Notes: a model not told the origin generated them from the sequence alone. DNA of 64,000 nucleotides from Acidimicrobiales bacterium (GCA_035294085.1 DATGLP010000023.1:62001-126000); one strand, 5' to 3'; positions 10,498 to 21,559 are shown, numbered from the stretch's first letter. Translations and numbers: made by a program.

Positions 10498-10755
10498 TCA
10501 GGCGTCGCCGGGCAGGACGTCGACGAGGCGCCGCCCGCGGCGCGCGCCGAAGCGCACGGTGCCGTCGGCCGTCGCGAAGAGCGTGTCGTCGCCGCCGCGC
10601 CCGACGTTGGTCCCCGGATGGAAGCGCGTCCCGCGCTGACGGACGAGGATCGAGCCGGCGCGCACGAACGTGCCGTCGGAGGCCTTGACGCCGAGGCGCT
10701 GCGCGGCCGAGTCCCGACCGTTCCTGGTCGAGCCGCCACCTTTCGTCTTCGACAC
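10498..10755 (-). CDS. rpmA: 50S ribosomal protein bL27
   Basis: 85 residues, starting (GTG) [16 protein letters not shown], so the mature N-terminus that reaches the peptidyl-transferase centre is made without the cleavable extension seen in Firmicutes. [20 protein letters not shown] and [17 protein letters not shown] are diagnostic. Follows rplU by 12 bases. Confidence 0.97.
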   Translation of the reverse strand: MSKTKGGGSTRNGRDSAAQRLGVKASDGTFVRAGSILVRQRGTRFHPGTNVGRGGDDTLFATADGTVRFGARRGRRLVDVLPGDA

Positions 10756-10767
10756 CTGCCTGCCTCC

Positions 10768-11109
10768 CTAGGTCTGCGGGGCTCGAGACGGCGAGAGGCC
10801 GCCGCCCTCGATCCCGGTGATCTCGACTCGGTGGTAGCGCTGGCGGTGGCCGAAGCGGCGCCGCGCGCGCGCCTTCGGCTTGTAGACGAAGCCGCGCACC
10901 TTCGGACCGGCCACCTCGCCGACGACTCGACCGGTCACGACGACCTGCTCGAGCGCGGCCGGCCGGGCGACGACGGTCTCGCCGTCGACGACGAGCACCG
11001 GCCGCAGCCGCACCTCGTCACCGATGCCGGCCTCGAGGCGCTCCACCGCGACCGTGGCGCCTACCTCGACGCGCTCCTGCTTGCCGCCCGTGGCGATCAC
11101 CGCGTACAT
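10768..11109 (-). CDS. rplU: 50S ribosomal protein bL21
   Basis: 113 residues: [17 protein letters not shown] at the start and [14 protein letters not shown] towards the end are typical of bL21; the tail ([12 protein letters not shown]) is slightly longer than usual. First gene of rplU-rpmA-obgE. No clear Shine-Dalgarno is seen and a -10-like box lies only nine bases upstream, so a leaderless or near-leaderless mRNA is possible. Confidence 0.96.
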   Translation of the reverse strand: MYAVIATGGKQERVEVGATVAVERLEAGIGDEVRLRPVLVVDGETVVARPAALEQVVVTGRVVGEVAGPKVRGFVYKPKARARRRFGHRQRYHRVEITGIEGGGLSPSRAPQT

Positions 11110-11118
11110 AGGGCTCTG

Positions 11119-11124
11119 AGATTA
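11119..11124 (-). promoter_or_regulatory. Possible -10 box for rplU-rpmA-obgE
   Basis: On the minus strand GCTAATCT contains TAATCT nine bases before the rplU ATG. It lies in the 50-base gap between rng and rplU. No convincing -35 is visible at 17 bases, so this rests on the -10 alone. Confidence 0.35.
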
Positions 11125-11159
11125 GCAAGCGCCCCGGCCAGGCCGTTCCGGGGAGGCCG

Positions 11160-12818
11160 CTAGGCATCCTCCTCCTCGCGAAAGACGATCCCCCGCCCCT
11201 TGCACATCGGGCACGTCTCCGACAGCGCCTCGACGAGCCCCTCGCCGACGCGCTTCCTCGTCATCTCGACCAGGCCGAGCTCGGAGATGTCGAAGACCTG
11301 GGTCGGCGTCTTGTCCCGCGCCAGCGCGGCGCGCAGCGTGGCCATCACGGCCTGGCGGTTCGCCTTCAGCTCCATGTCGATGAAGTCGATGACGATGATC
11401 CCGCCGATGTCGCGCAGCCGAAGCTGGCGGGCGATCTCCTCGGCGGCCTCGAGGTTGTTCGCGAACACGGTCTCCTCGAGGTTCGAGGAGCCGACGTTCT
11501 TGCCCGTGTTGACGTCGATCACCGTGAGCGCCTCGGTCCGCTCGATGATGATCGAGCCGCCCGAGGGCAGCCACACCTTGCGGTCGAGCGCCTTGTGCAG
11601 CTGCTCGTGCACGTGGTGGCGCTCGAAGAGCGGGAGGCCCTCGGCGGCCGCGTCGTAGTACTCGACGCGCTCCGCGAGCGCCGGGTCGATGTCGGCCACG
11701 TAGGCGCGCACGAGCTCGTAGAGCTCGGCGTCGTCGATGACGACGCCCCGGTAGTCCTCGGTGAGCTCCTCTCGGATGACCCGCAGCGCGAGGTGCGGCT
11801 CGGAGTACAAGAGGGCGGGCGCGGGCAGGCGCCGCGCCTTGTCGTCGATCTCGCGCCACTTCTCGAGGAGCTGCTCGACGTCGCGGCGCAGCGCCTCGGC
11901 GCTCACCCCCTCCGCGGCCGTGCGCACGATGATCCCGTGGCCCGGCGGCCGGATCTCGTCGAGGATCTTGCGCAGCCGCTTGCGCTCGCTGTCGTCGAGG
12001 CGCTTGGAGATGCCCGACGCGTCCGAGTTCGGCACGAGGACGACGAAGCGGCCCGGGAGCGACACCTCCTCGGTGAGGCGCGCCCCCTTCAGCCCGATCG
12101 GGTTCTTCGTCACCTGGCAGACGATGGTCTGGCCCGGGCGCAGCAGGTGCTCGATGCGAGTCGCCCCCGGGTCCCGCTCCACCTCGTCGGAGCGGTCGGT
12201 CTGGACGTCGCCCCAGTAGAGCACGGCGTTCTTCGGCGTCCCGATGTCGACGAACGCCGCCTCCATGCCCGGCAGCACGTTCTTCACGCGGCCGCGGTAG
12301 ATGTTGCCGTCGATCTGGTTGGCGTCGTCGAGCGCCCGGGCCACGTGGTGCTCGATGAGCGAGCGCCCCTCGAGCACGGCGATCTGGGTCACGTGCGGGC
12401 GGACGTGCACGCACATGAGGTAGCGACCGACGGGTCGTCCCCGCCGCTCGCGGGCGCGCCGGCGCCGCGTCGAGGCCGGCCGCGACGTGGCGACCTCCGC
12501 GTGCACCGGTGGCGTCGCTACTGTCGCACCCGTCGGCGGGGGCGCGGCGGCGGGCGACGGCCGGCTCGCCCCGCCACGGCCGCGGCCGCCGCGTCGGCGC
12601 CGGCGCGTCTTCGACGGCTGCTCGGCCGGCGGCGCGGGCAGGCGCGGGACCGGCGCTGGCCTGGTGTCGCCGATCTTCGGCTTCGCCAGGGGGACGGTCG
12701 GGACCGGGCGCGCGAGGCCGTCAGGCGCAGCGCCTGCGCCGTTCGCCCCGGTCGGGGCCGCCGGCGCGGGCGGCGGCCCGGGCTGGCCAGCAACCTGGCC
12801 GCTCGTGTGTTCGGACAT
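11160..12818 (-). CDS. rng: Ribonuclease E/G family protein
   Basis: 552 residues. Endoribonuclease for rRNA maturation and mRNA decay. An N-terminal Ala/Pro/Arg-rich extension (about 1-135) precedes the S1-like and catalytic core (YLMCVHVRPHVTQIAVLEG, GNIYRGRVKNVLPGMEAAFVDIG). The metal-binding region is present (GGSIIIERTEALTVIDVNTG and GGIIVIDFIDM), and the Zn-link CPMC sits near the C-terminus at Cys536 and Cys539. The ATG at 12818 is preceded by a purine-rich GAGGAAGGGG; a longer frame to 13040 lacks support. A strong hairpin lies immediately upstream. Confidence 0.9.
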   Translation of the reverse strand: MSEHTSGQVAGQPGPPPAPAAPTGANGAGAAPDGLARPVPTVPLAKPKIGDTRPAPVPRLPAPPAEQPSKTRRRRRGGRGRGGASRPSPAAAPPPTGATVATPPVHAEVATSRPASTRRRRARERRGRPVGRYLMCVHVRPHVTQIAVLEGRSLIEHHVARALDDANQIDGNIYRGRVKNVLPGMEAAFVDIGTPKNAVLYWGDVQTDRSDEVERDPGATRIEHLLRPGQTIVCQVTKNPIGLKGARLTEEVSLPGRFVVLVPNSDASGISKRLDDSERKRLRKILDEIRPPGHGIIVRTAAEGVSAEALRRDVEQLLEKWREIDDKARRLPAPALLYSEPHLALRVIREELTEDYRGVVIDDAELYELVRAYVADIDPALAERVEYYDAAAEGLPLFERHHVHEQLHKALDRKVWLPSGGSIIIERTEALTVIDVNTGKNVGSSNLEETVFANNLEAAEEIARQLRLRDIGGIIVIDFIDMELKANRQAVMATLRAALARDKTPTQVFDISELGLVEMTRKRVGEGLVEALSETCPMCKGRGIVFREEEDA

Positions 12819-13148
12819 CGAGAGAGCCCCTTCCTCGGCGCCCTCTGGCAGAGGGCGCGAAGCGCACCGTGCGCGGGGCGCGAGCACGCGGTGTCGCGGC
12901 GCTCCCGGGAACGGTGCGGCTGGACACGGCTGAGCCGCCGGCACCCTGGCCGCGAGCGCGGCGCTCCGGCTCCGGTGCGTGGGCGGCGCGCGCTGCGATC
13001 CAGGATCGAAGGACCGCGGCGCGCCGGCTGACTGGCGCAAGGCCGGTCGAGGCGTCGCCCCGACCTGGCCGCAACGTGATCATCCTGGAACGAGTCTACT
13101 CGCTCGAGCCCACGCGGCCCCCCGCCGCGCTTTGCAGTCTCGTGACAG
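12819..13148. other. 330-base gap between mrdA and rng
   Basis: No gene is supported here. On the rng side it holds an 8-bp hairpin at 12838-12858, just upstream of the ribosome-binding region. A minus-strand TAGACT (around 13093-13098) could be a -10 box for rng. In many actinobacteria rodA lies between mrdA and rng; no trace of it is present. Confidence 0.6.
12838..12858 (-). promoter_or_regulatory. Hairpin in the rng leader
   Basis: Perfect 8-bp inverted repeat GCGCCCTC / GAGGGCGC with a 5-base loop, ending 20 bases before the rng ATG and partly flanking its purine-rich ribosome-binding stretch. RNase E in enterobacteria cleaves structures in its own leader to control its level; the same idea here is inference. 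Confidence 0.5.
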
Positions 13149-15305
13149 CTAGGGGGCCAGCCGCAGCGGCGCCACGCCGTGGCTCACGAGGTAGTCGAAC
13201 ACCTTGCGCACGACGGGGGCGGCGGCCGACGCACCGTAGCCGGCCTGGTCGATCTGGACGGCGACGACGTAGCGGGGCGGAGCGTTGCGCGGGCCGCCGA
13301 AGCCGACGAACCACGACGTCGGCTGGACCGACGGGCTCGCCGAGGCCGTCCCGGTCTTGCCGGCGACGTTCCAGCGCGCGAAGTCGAAGCCCTGGAAGGC
13401 GCCGTAGGCGGTCCCGGTCGGGCTCTGCACGGCGCCCTCGAACCCGTGCAGCATCGCGTCGTAGTCGCTCGCCGAGGCGAACCGGACGTGGCCCTCCACG
13501 ACCGGCCGGATGCGCCGCAGGAGCTTCCCGCTCGGCGAGACGATCGCCGCGGCGAGCTCGGGGCGCCAGCGCGTGCCACCGTTCGCGAAGGTGGCGTAGG
13601 CGTCGGCCAGCTCGAGCGGCGTGATCTCGGTGAAGCCCTGGCCGAAGGCCATCTCGACGTTGTCGGCCGGGTAGTAGGTGTCCGGGTACACGGCGGGCGC
13701 CTCGCGGTGCAAGATCTTGCGGAGCGCGGGGCTGTCCACCTGCCCGTTGTTCACCCCCGGCAGGTCGACCCCGCTCGGCGTGCCGAAGCCGTAGCGGGCG
13801 GCCATGTCCTGGATCGGGGTGATGCCGAAGCGGCTGGCCTGCTGCCAGAACATCCAGCCGAGGTTGTAGAAGAAGTCGTCGCTCGACTCGGCGAGCGCCG
13901 AGGTGATGTTGACCTCCCCGAGCACCTCGCCGCCGGCGTCGTGCAGCGTGAGGTTCCCGAGGGTGAACGACCCCGTGTCGTCGTAGTAGTAGGAGGGCGA
14001 GATGAGCCCGTCGTCGAGCGCCGCGGTGGCGGTCGCGAGCTTGAAGGTCGAGCCGGGAGGCTGCGGGCTCTGCACCGCGTAGTTGTTGAGCGGGTAGCCG
14101 AGCTCGTGGGTGAGCGCGGCGTAGGCGCTCTCGGAGATCCCGTTCACCCACTCGTTGTTGTCGTAGGAGGGGTAGGAGGCCATCGCGAGGACCGCCCCGG
14201 TACGGGCGTCGAGGACGACGCCCGCGCCGGAGGGCGCGGGGGCGCCGCCCGGCGTCGTGAGGCCCTGCCGGACAGCGAGGATCTCCTGCTCGAGGGCGCT
14301 CGAGAGCGCCTGCTCGAGGCCGAGGTCGAGGTTGAGCACGACGTCGTCGCCCGGGCGCGGCGGGACGTGGCCGACCGTCCGCACGACGTTGCCCGCCGGA
14401 TCCACCGCCACCTCGTCCACCCCGGGACGCCCGCGCAGGGCGAGCTCGTACTCGGCCTCGAGCCCGGTCTGGCCCACCTGGTCGTTCTCGGTGTAGCCGA
14501 GCTTCGCGTAGCCGTTGAGCTCGGCGGGGGTGATGACGCTCGCGGCGACGTCGGCGCGCGTGTAGCCGAGCTTCGCGTAGCCGTTGAGCTCGGCGGGGGT
14601 GATCGCGCCGACGTAGCCGATCACCTGCGCGGCGAGGTCCCGGTAGGGGTAGGAGCGCTCGTAGAGGGGCGAGGCGGTCACCCCCGGGAACTGCGACCGG
14701 TGCTCCGCGATCACCGCCACGGTCTGAGCGGAGACGTTCGTCGCGATCGGCACGGGGACGAACGGACTGAGGTTGTCCAGCCCGCGCTGGGCGGCCTCGA
14801 GGCGCTGGCGGATGAACGAGGCCGAGACGCCCAGGAGCGCGGCGACCCGGGGGACCACCTCGGGGTGCACGGCGAGGGTCTGCGGGTCCACGGTCACCGC
14901 CTCGGTGGAGACGTCGCGTGCCAGCACCTGCCCGCCGCGAGCCAGGATCTCGCCGCGGGGCGGCGCGACCGGCACGTCGCGCGTCGTCGTGGCCTCCGCG
15001 AGGCTGAAGTAGCGCGGGCCGTCGATCACCTGCAGCGTCCACAGGCGCACCACGAGCGCGGCGAACAGGGCCGTCACCGCGAGCGCGACGAGCGACAGCC
15101 GCAGGCCGAAGCGCGCTCGGACCTCCTCGCCGGTCCCGGGCGCACGAGCCGGCTCGAGGGGCGCGAGCGGGCTGAGCGCCGCGACCGGGTCTCGCTCGCG
15201 CCGGAGCAGCCGGCTCCGCCCGGGCAGCGGCAGGCGCGCCGCTCGCTGGCGGCGGCGCAGGCGTCGCGCCGCCCGCCGCGGCGCCCAGCGCCCCCGCGAC
15301 CTCAT
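13149..15305 (-). CDS. mrdA: Penicillin-binding protein 2 (elongasome transpeptidase)
   Basis: 718 residues. An Arg-rich cytoplasmic N-terminus, one membrane anchor at about 67-90, a dimerisation/pedestal region, then a transpeptidase domain. Catalytic Ser419 is in STFK (Lys422), the second motif is SSD, and KTGTA starts at Lys650. Cross-links peptidoglycan for cell elongation together with MreBCD encoded just upstream. The ATG at 15305 overlaps the mreD TGA (ATGA). A 44-base direct repeat, 69 bases apart, adds a duplicated 23-residue unit in the pedestal region. Confidence 0.93.
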   Translation of the reverse strand: MRSRGRWAPRRAARRLRRRQRAARLPLPGRSRLLRRERDPVAALSPLAPLEPARAPGTGEEVRARFGLRLSLVALAVTALFAALVVRLWTLQVIDGPRYFSLAEATTTRDVPVAPPRGEILARGGQVLARDVSTEAVTVDPQTLAVHPEVVPRVAALLGVSASFIRQRLEAAQRGLDNLSPFVPVPIATNVSAQTVAVIAEHRSQFPGVTASPLYERSYPYRDLAAQVIGYVGAITPAELNGYAKLGYTRADVAASVITPAELNGYAKLGYTENDQVGQTGLEAEYELALRGRPGVDEVAVDPAGNVVRTVGHVPPRPGDDVVLNLDLGLEQALSSALEQEILAVRQGLTTPGGAPAPSGAGVVLDARTGAVLAMASYPSYDNNEWVNGISESAYAALTHELGYPLNNYAVQSPQPPGSTFKLATATAALDDGLISPSYYYDDTGSFTLGNLTLHDAGGEVLGEVNITSALAESSDDFFYNLGWMFWQQASRFGITPIQDMAARYGFGTPSGVDLPGVNNGQVDSPALRKILHREAPAVYPDTYYPADNVEMAFGQGFTEITPLELADAYATFANGGTRWRPELAAAIVSPSGKLLRRIRPVVEGHVRFASASDYDAMLHGFEGAVQSPTGTAYGAFQGFDFARWNVAGKTGTASASPSVQPTSWFVGFGGPRNAPPRYVVAVQIDQAGYGASAAAPVVRKVFDYLVSHGVAPLRLAP
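14491..14603 (-). repeat. Tandem 69-base duplication inside mrdA
   Basis: An identical 44-base stretch occurs at 14491-14534 and 14560-14603, a period of 69 bases (23 codons), so the frame is kept. It encodes ITPAELNGYAKLGYT twice. The identity of the two copies at DNA level suggests a recent event. Confidence 0.9.
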
Positions 15306-15844
15306 CCCGCCGCGCTCCCCCCGCTCGGCACGCCGAAGGGGACGCGACGCGCGCTCACGCCGGCGAAGCTCCAGCGCACGAGCGCGAGGGCGGGGAGCGA
15401 GAGGAGCGCCCCGCCGACGGTGACCACCACGAGCGCGGCCGCGAGGTCTGGCCCCAGCATGCCGCGCTGGCCGAGCAGCGCGCCGACCACGGCGTAGGCG
15501 AGCGTGCCGGCGGCCCCGGCCGCGGCGCAGACCGCCGCCGCGAGGCCCCGCGAGGCTCCCTGGAGCGGCGACGTGCGCACCATGCCCACGGCGAAGCCGA
15601 CGAGCACGTCGGCGAGCGCCGACAGGCCGAAGGGCAGGTTGACGAGGAGGTCGGCGCCGACCCCGGCGAGGAAGCCGACGACCGCGCCGCGTCGCGGCCC
15701 CCCGAGCAGGCCGCCGGCGGCAGCGAGCACGACCATGCCGTCGGGGTGCGCGCCGAGCACGACGACCTGGTCGAGGAGGCCCGCCTGGACGACGACGGCC
15801 GCAACCAGGACGAGGGCGAGGCGGGCCCAGTTCTGCGCGGTCAC
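15302..15844 (-). CDS. mreD: Rod shape-determining protein MreD
   Basis: 180 residues, almost entirely hydrophobic with about five membrane segments; the sequence GLLGGPRRGAVVGFLAGVGADLL matches the conserved glycine-rich MreD region in character. Membrane partner of MreC and PBP2 in the elongation complex. Assignment leans on position between mreC and mrdA, since MreD is poorly conserved. GTG start. Confidence 0.8.
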   Translation of the reverse strand: MTAQNWARLALVLVAAVVVQAGLLDQVVVLGAHPDGMVVLAAAGGLLGGPRRGAVVGFLAGVGADLLVNLPFGLSALADVLVGFAVGMVRTSPLQGASRGLAAAVCAAAGAAGTLAYAVVGALLGQRGMLGPDLAAALVVVTVGGALLSLPALALVRWSFAGVSARRVPFGVPSGGSAAG

Positions 15845-15869
15845 CGGCGCCTCGCCGGCTGCGGCGCGT

Positions 15870-16715
15870 TCACGCCGGCTGGAGCCACTGGAGCACGGAC
15901 ACGTACTCGAGGTTGTCGAGGTTGACCAGGGGCCGGACGCTGACCGCCTGCGTCACCCCGCCCGCCGCGGCCCGGACGGAGGAGACGACGCCCACGGGGA
16001 TGCCGGCCGGGTAGGCGCCGAGGTCGTAGCCGCTCGTGACGAGACGGTCGCCGACGGCGGCGGACGCGTTGGTCCCGTCGCTACTGAGCGAGAGCGCGCG
16101 CCCGAGCCCGGTGCCGTTCGCGATGAACAGCGCGTTCGTCCGCACGTCCCGGACGGCGACCGAAGCGCTCGAGTCGCTCACGAGCAGCACCGTCGACGTC
16201 GACGACGACGCCGAGGTGACCGTCCCGACGAGGCCGCCATCCGCGACGACCGGCATGCCCTTGCCGACACCCGACGAGGTGCCGACGTCGAGCTCGACGG
16301 TGGCCTGGAAGTTCGAGGTCGGCGCCGAGATCACCTGCGCCGGAACCGTCGAGATGCCCGGGTTGAGGAACGGGAGGTGGGAGAGCGCGAGGAGCCGGGA
16401 CTCGGCGCGCGCCGCAGCGGCGCGCGACGCGAGCGCGAGCTGCGCTGCACCGAGCTCGCGCCGCAGCTGGGCGTTCTGCGCCGCGAGCTGCCCGTAGTGG
16501 ATCGCGCCCGAGAAGGCGTCGCCCACGGGGTGCAGCACGAAGGCGATGGCGCGCTGGAAGGGCGCCAGGGCGTCGCGCACGCCGTTGCGCACGTGGCCGA
16601 TGCCGCGGCTCGCCTCCCCGTGGTAGTCGAGGGTGATCGCCGTGATCGACGCGAGCACGAGCATGAGCAGCGTGATGCGCTGGCTCGAGTAGCGGGGCGC
16701 AGCCACGGGAGCCAC
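15870..16715 (-). CDS. mreC: Rod shape-determining protein MreC
   Basis: 281 residues. One N-terminal membrane segment (about 13-30), a coiled coil (about 65-105), then the beta-rich extracytoplasmic MreC domain with GVGKGMPVVADGGLVGTV. Scaffold that links MreB to PBP2. Start is GTG at 16715, with another GTG at 16706 equally possible. Lies nine bases after mreB. Confidence 0.9.
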   Translation of the reverse strand: MAPVAAPRYSSQRITLLMLVLASITAITLDYHGEASRGIGHVRNGVRDALAPFQRAIAFVLHPVGDAFSGAIHYGQLAAQNAQLRRELGAAQLALASRAAAARAESRLLALSHLPFLNPGISTVPAQVISAPTSNFQATVELDVGTSSGVGKGMPVVADGGLVGTVTSASSSTSTVLLVSDSSASVAVRDVRTNALFIANGTGLGRALSLSSDGTNASAAVGDRLVTSGYDLGAYPAGIPVGVVSSVRAAAGGVTQAVSVRPLVNLDNLEYVSVLQWLQPA

Positions 16716-16724
16716 GCGCCCCGT

Positions 16725-17753
16725 TCAGTGGCCGGAGGAGACCAGCACCTGGCGAAGTGCCTCGAACTCCTCCAGGCACATCCCGCTGCCGAGCGCGACG
16801 CAGTTCAGCGGATCGGGCGCGACGACGATCGGCATCGAGGTCTCGGCCTGCAGGCGCACGTCGAGCCCGTGCAGGAGGGCGCCGCCGCCGGTCAGCACGA
16901 TGCCCTGCGTCATGATGTCGGCCGCGAGCTCGGGCGGCGTCTTGTCGAGCGTGACCTTCACCGCGTCGATGATCGCTGCGAGCGGCTCCTCGATCGCCTT
17001 GCGCACGTCCTTGGTCGAGACGATCACCGTCTTCGGCAGCCCGCTCACGAGGTCGCGCCCGCGGATCTCGGCGTGCAGCTCCTCCTCGAGCTCGCACGCC
17101 GAGCCCAGCGCCATCTTGATCTCCTCGGCGGTACGGTCGCCGAGGGCGAGGCTGTACTCCTTCTTCACGAAGGAGATGATGGCCTCGTCGAGCTCGTCGC
17201 CGCCGATGCGGATCGACTGGCTCGTGACGATGCCCCCGAGCGAGATCACCGCCACCTCGGTCGTGCCGCCACCGATGTCGACGACCATGTTGCCGGTCGG
17301 CTCGTGGATCGGCAGCCCCGCGCCGATCGCCGCCGCCATCGGCTCCTCGATGATGTAGGCCTTGCGCGCCCCGGCGTACTCCGCCGCCTCCTGGACCGCG
17401 CGCTTCTCGACGCCCGTGATCCCCGAGGGGACGCAGATCACCATGCGCGGCTTGGAGAACCGCCGAGGGTGGACCCTGCGGATGAAGTACCGCAGCATCA
17501 TCTCGCAGATCTCGAAGTCGGCGATGACGCCGTCCTTGAGCGGCCGGATCGCCTGGATGTTGCTCGGCGTGCGACCGATCATCCGCTTCGCCTCCGCACC
17601 GACCGCGAGCGGATGGCCGTCCTTGACGTTGATGGCCACGACCGAGGGCTCGTTGAGGACGATCCCCTTGCCACGCACGTAGACGAGGGTGTTCGCCGTG
17701 CCGAGGTCGACCGCCATGTCGCGCCCGACGAAACCGATGGAACTCTCGCGCAT
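16725..17753 (-). CDS. mreB: Rod shape-determining protein MreB (actin homologue)
   Basis: 342 residues. DLGTANTLVYVRGKGI is the phosphate-1 loop, VVDIGGGTTEVAVISLGG phosphate 2, and GIVLTGGGALLHGLD the adenosine loop, so nucleotide binding is intact. Forms membrane-associated filaments that guide cell-wall elongation. First gene of mreB-mreC-mreD-mrdA. Its presence implies rod-shaped growth by lateral insertion, unlike the polar growers of the class Actinomycetes. Confidence 0.96.
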   Translation of the reverse strand: MRESSIGFVGRDMAVDLGTANTLVYVRGKGIVLNEPSVVAINVKDGHPLAVGAEAKRMIGRTPSNIQAIRPLKDGVIADFEICEMMLRYFIRRVHPRRFSKPRMVICVPSGITGVEKRAVQEAAEYAGARKAYIIEEPMAAAIGAGLPIHEPTGNMVVDIGGGTTEVAVISLGGIVTSQSIRIGGDELDEAIISFVKKEYSLALGDRTAEEIKMALGSACELEEELHAEIRGRDLVSGLPKTVIVSTKDVRKAIEEPLAAIIDAVKVTLDKTPPELAADIMTQGIVLTGGGALLHGLDVRLQAETSMPIVVAPDPLNCVALGSGMCLEEFEALRQVLVSSGH

Positions 17754-17869
17754 CGTTGCAGCTCCAGGCTTGCCGTTGACCGTGCAAGGTTACGGGAACC
17801 CGTTCCCCCGAACAAGGCGCCCGCCCGGACGCCGGCGCCACCGACGGCGACGCCCGCCGGCCGGCGAAC

Positions 17870-18280
17870 CTAGGCGAGGCCGGGGAAGAACAGCGCGATC
17901 TCGCGGGCCGCGGACTCCGGACCGTCCGACCCGTGGACGAGGTTCTCTGCAATGTTCGTCGCGAAATCCCCCCGGATCGTCCCCGGCGGCGCCTCGACCG
18001 GATCGGTGGGGCCCATCAGCGTCCGCACGATGCGCCAGGTGTCCTCCGGGCCCTCGACGACCATGACGAAGACGGGCGACCGGCAGATGAACGCGACGAG
18101 GTCGTCGAAGAACGGCCGCCCCCGGTGCTCGGCGTAGTGCGCCTCGGCGACGTCGCGCTCGATCGTGCGCAGGTCCCCGGCCACGAGCCGGAGCCCCTTG
18201 CGCTCGAGGCGTCCGATGATGGCGCCGACGAGGCCTCGCTCCACGGCGTCAGGCTTCACGATCACGAGGGTCCGGTTCAT
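17870..18280 (-). CDS. ndk: Nucleoside diphosphate kinase
   Basis: 136 residues. Transfers phosphate between nucleoside di- and triphosphates through His116 in NLVHGSDGPE. TLVIVKPDAVERGLVG is the family N-terminus. The ATG at 18280 overlaps the folC TGA (ATGA), implying coupled translation. Confidence 0.96.
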   Translation of the reverse strand: MNRTLVIVKPDAVERGLVGAIIGRLERKGLRLVAGDLRTIERDVAEAHYAEHRGRPFFDDLVAFICRSPVFVMVVEGPEDTWRIVRTLMGPTDPVEAPPGTIRGDFATNIAENLVHGSDGPESAAREIALFFPGLA

Positions 18281-19642
18281 CGCCGGTGCGACGCTAGTCG
18301 GCGGCTCGCCCCCCGCGCCGACCCGACCACGTAGAGCGATCCCGTGACGAGCACGAGGTCGTCGACGCTCGCCCGCCCGACGGCCTCCTCGAGGCCCTGG
18401 TCGACGCTCTCGGCGACCGTGGCGGGCACCTCGAGGCGCCGAGCGGCCTCGGCGACGAGCTCGGGGGCGATGGCGCGGGGGGACGACGGGGCGCAGGCCA
18501 CCACGTGCCGCAGGCGCTCGGTGCCGATCGCCTCGAGGAGCGCGCCCGGCTCCCGCCCGCGCAGGCAGCCCACGAGCGCCACGATCCCGTCGGGCGCGGC
18601 GAAGTCCTCGGCGAGCGCGGCACCGAGCGCGCTCGCGCCGGCCACGTTGTGGGCGCCGTCGAGCACGACGAGCGGTCGGTGCCCGACGACCTCGAGGCGC
18701 CCGGGGACGCGCACCGAGGCCAACCCCTCGCCCACCACGTCGTCGTCGAGGGGGGCACCGAAGAACGCCTCGGCGCACGCGAGCGCCAGGGCGGCGTTCG
18801 CGCCCTGGTGCGAGCCGTGCAGCGGCAGGAAGACGCCGTCGTAGGCTCGTCCGGGGGTACGCAGGTCGAGGAGGCGCCCGCCGACCGCCAGGCGGTTCGC
18901 GCTGCAGTCGAAGTCCACGCCTCGGCGCCACAGCGCCTGCGCCCCGACCGCGCGCGCCTCGGCGGCGAAGATCTCGACGAGGTCAGGGTCCTCCTCCCCG
19001 ACGCAGGCGATCGACCCGGGCTTGATGATGCCGGCCTTCTCGGCCGCGATGTGGGCGCGCGTCGGCCCGAGGATCTCCACGTGGTCGAGCTCGACGTTCG
19101 TGACGGCGGCGACCGCGGCGTCGACGACGTTCGTCGCGTCGAAGCGGCCGCCGAGGCCGACCTCGATGACGGCGGCGTCGACGGCGACGTCGGCGAAGTA
19201 GCGGAAGGCAGCAGCGGTGACGAGCTCGAACCACGTGGGCGGCTCGAGGCCGCGCCGGAGGAGGAAGCGCTCGAGGTCGGCGAGGCACCACAGCAGCTCG
19301 CCGAGCTCCTCGTCGCCGATCGGGACGCCGTCGCGCGCGATGCGCTCGTTCAGCACCTCGAGGTGCGGGCTCGTGTACGTGCCCACGCACAGCCCCTTGG
19401 CGCGCAGCAGCGCCGCCACCATGCGGGTGGTCGAGCCCTTGCCGTTCGTCCCGGTGACGTGCACGGCCGGCGCCGCGTGCTGCGGGTCGCCCATCGCCGA
19501 CAGCAGGGCGGCGACCCGCTCGAGCGTCGGCGCGGCCGCCCGCCCCGCCACGCCACGCTCGATCGCCTCCAGGTTGATGTGGCGATCGAGCCAGGCGAGT
19601 GCCTCGCCGAGCGAGGCGCTGGTGCCGCCGAACGCCCGCCGC

Positions 19643-19656
<14 letters not shown>
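18277..19656 (-). CDS. folC: Folylpolyglutamate synthase / dihydrofolate synthase
   Basis: 459 residues. Mur-ligase-like ATP-grasp of the FolC family; P-loop [10 protein letters not shown] at 67-76, and [10 protein letters not shown] and LDGAHN further on. Adds glutamates to folates. GTG start at 19656, overlapping the clpX stop by 14 bases. valS, often found between clpX and folC in actinobacteria, is absent here. Confidence 0.93.
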
Positions 19657-20914
<1,258 letters not shown>

Positions 20915-20926
20915 CTGCCCCTCCCG

Positions 20927-21559
20927 TCACGCCGCGCCGACGGCGGTCGCCGCGTCGACCACCTCTCTCGTCGTGATGACCTCGTCGATCAAACCGTAGT
21001 CGCGAGCCTCCGCAGCGCTCATGATGAAGTCGCGATCGGTGTCGCGCTGGATGCGCTCGATCGGCTGGCCGGTGTCCGCGGCCAGCATCTCGTTCAGCAT
21101 GTCGCGCATGCGCAGGATCTCACGCGCCTGCAGCTCGATGTCGGTCGCCTGGCCTGCCGCGCCGCCGTAGGGCTGGTGGAGCATGATCCGGGCGTGCGGC
21201 AGGGCGAACCGCTTGCCCTTCGTCCCCGCCGCGAGGAGAACGGCCGCCGCCGAGGCGGCCTGCCCGAAGCAGAAGGTCTGCTTGTCCGGGCGGACGTACT
21301 TCATCGTGTCGTAGATCGCGAAGAGCGCCGTGATCTCGCCGCCGGGCGAGTTGATGTAGATGTTGATGTCCTTCTCCTGGTCCTCGGACTCGAGGAAGAG
21401 CATCTGGGCGCACACGAGGTTCGCGACCGTGTCGTCGATCGGGGTGCCGATGAAGATGATCCGGTCGCGCAGCAGGCGCGAGTACAGGTCGTAGGCCCGC
21501 TCGCCGCGGCTCGAGGACTCGACGACGGTCGGGACGAGGTAGCCGAAGGCCTCCATCAC
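20927..21559 (-). CDS. clpP: ATP-dependent Clp protease proteolytic subunit ClpP
   Basis: 210 residues. Catalytic triad Ser103 (GQAASAAA), His128 (MLHQP) and a late Asp in the RDTDRDF region. No long propeptide. Start is either the GTG at 21559 or the ATG at 21556, both overlapping the tig TGA. Only one clpP copy lies here; many actinobacteria have clpP1-clpP2 in tandem. Confidence 0.95.
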   Translation of the reverse strand: MMEAFGYLVPTVVESSSRGERAYDLYSRLLRDRIIFIGTPIDDTVANLVCAQMLFLESEDQEKDINIYINSPGGEITALFAIYDTMKYVRPDKQTFCFGQAASAAAVLLAAGTKGKRFALPHARIMLHQPYGGAAGQATDIELQAREILRMRDMLNEMLAADTGQPIERIQRDTDRDFIMSAAEARDYGLIDEVITTREVVDAATAVGAA

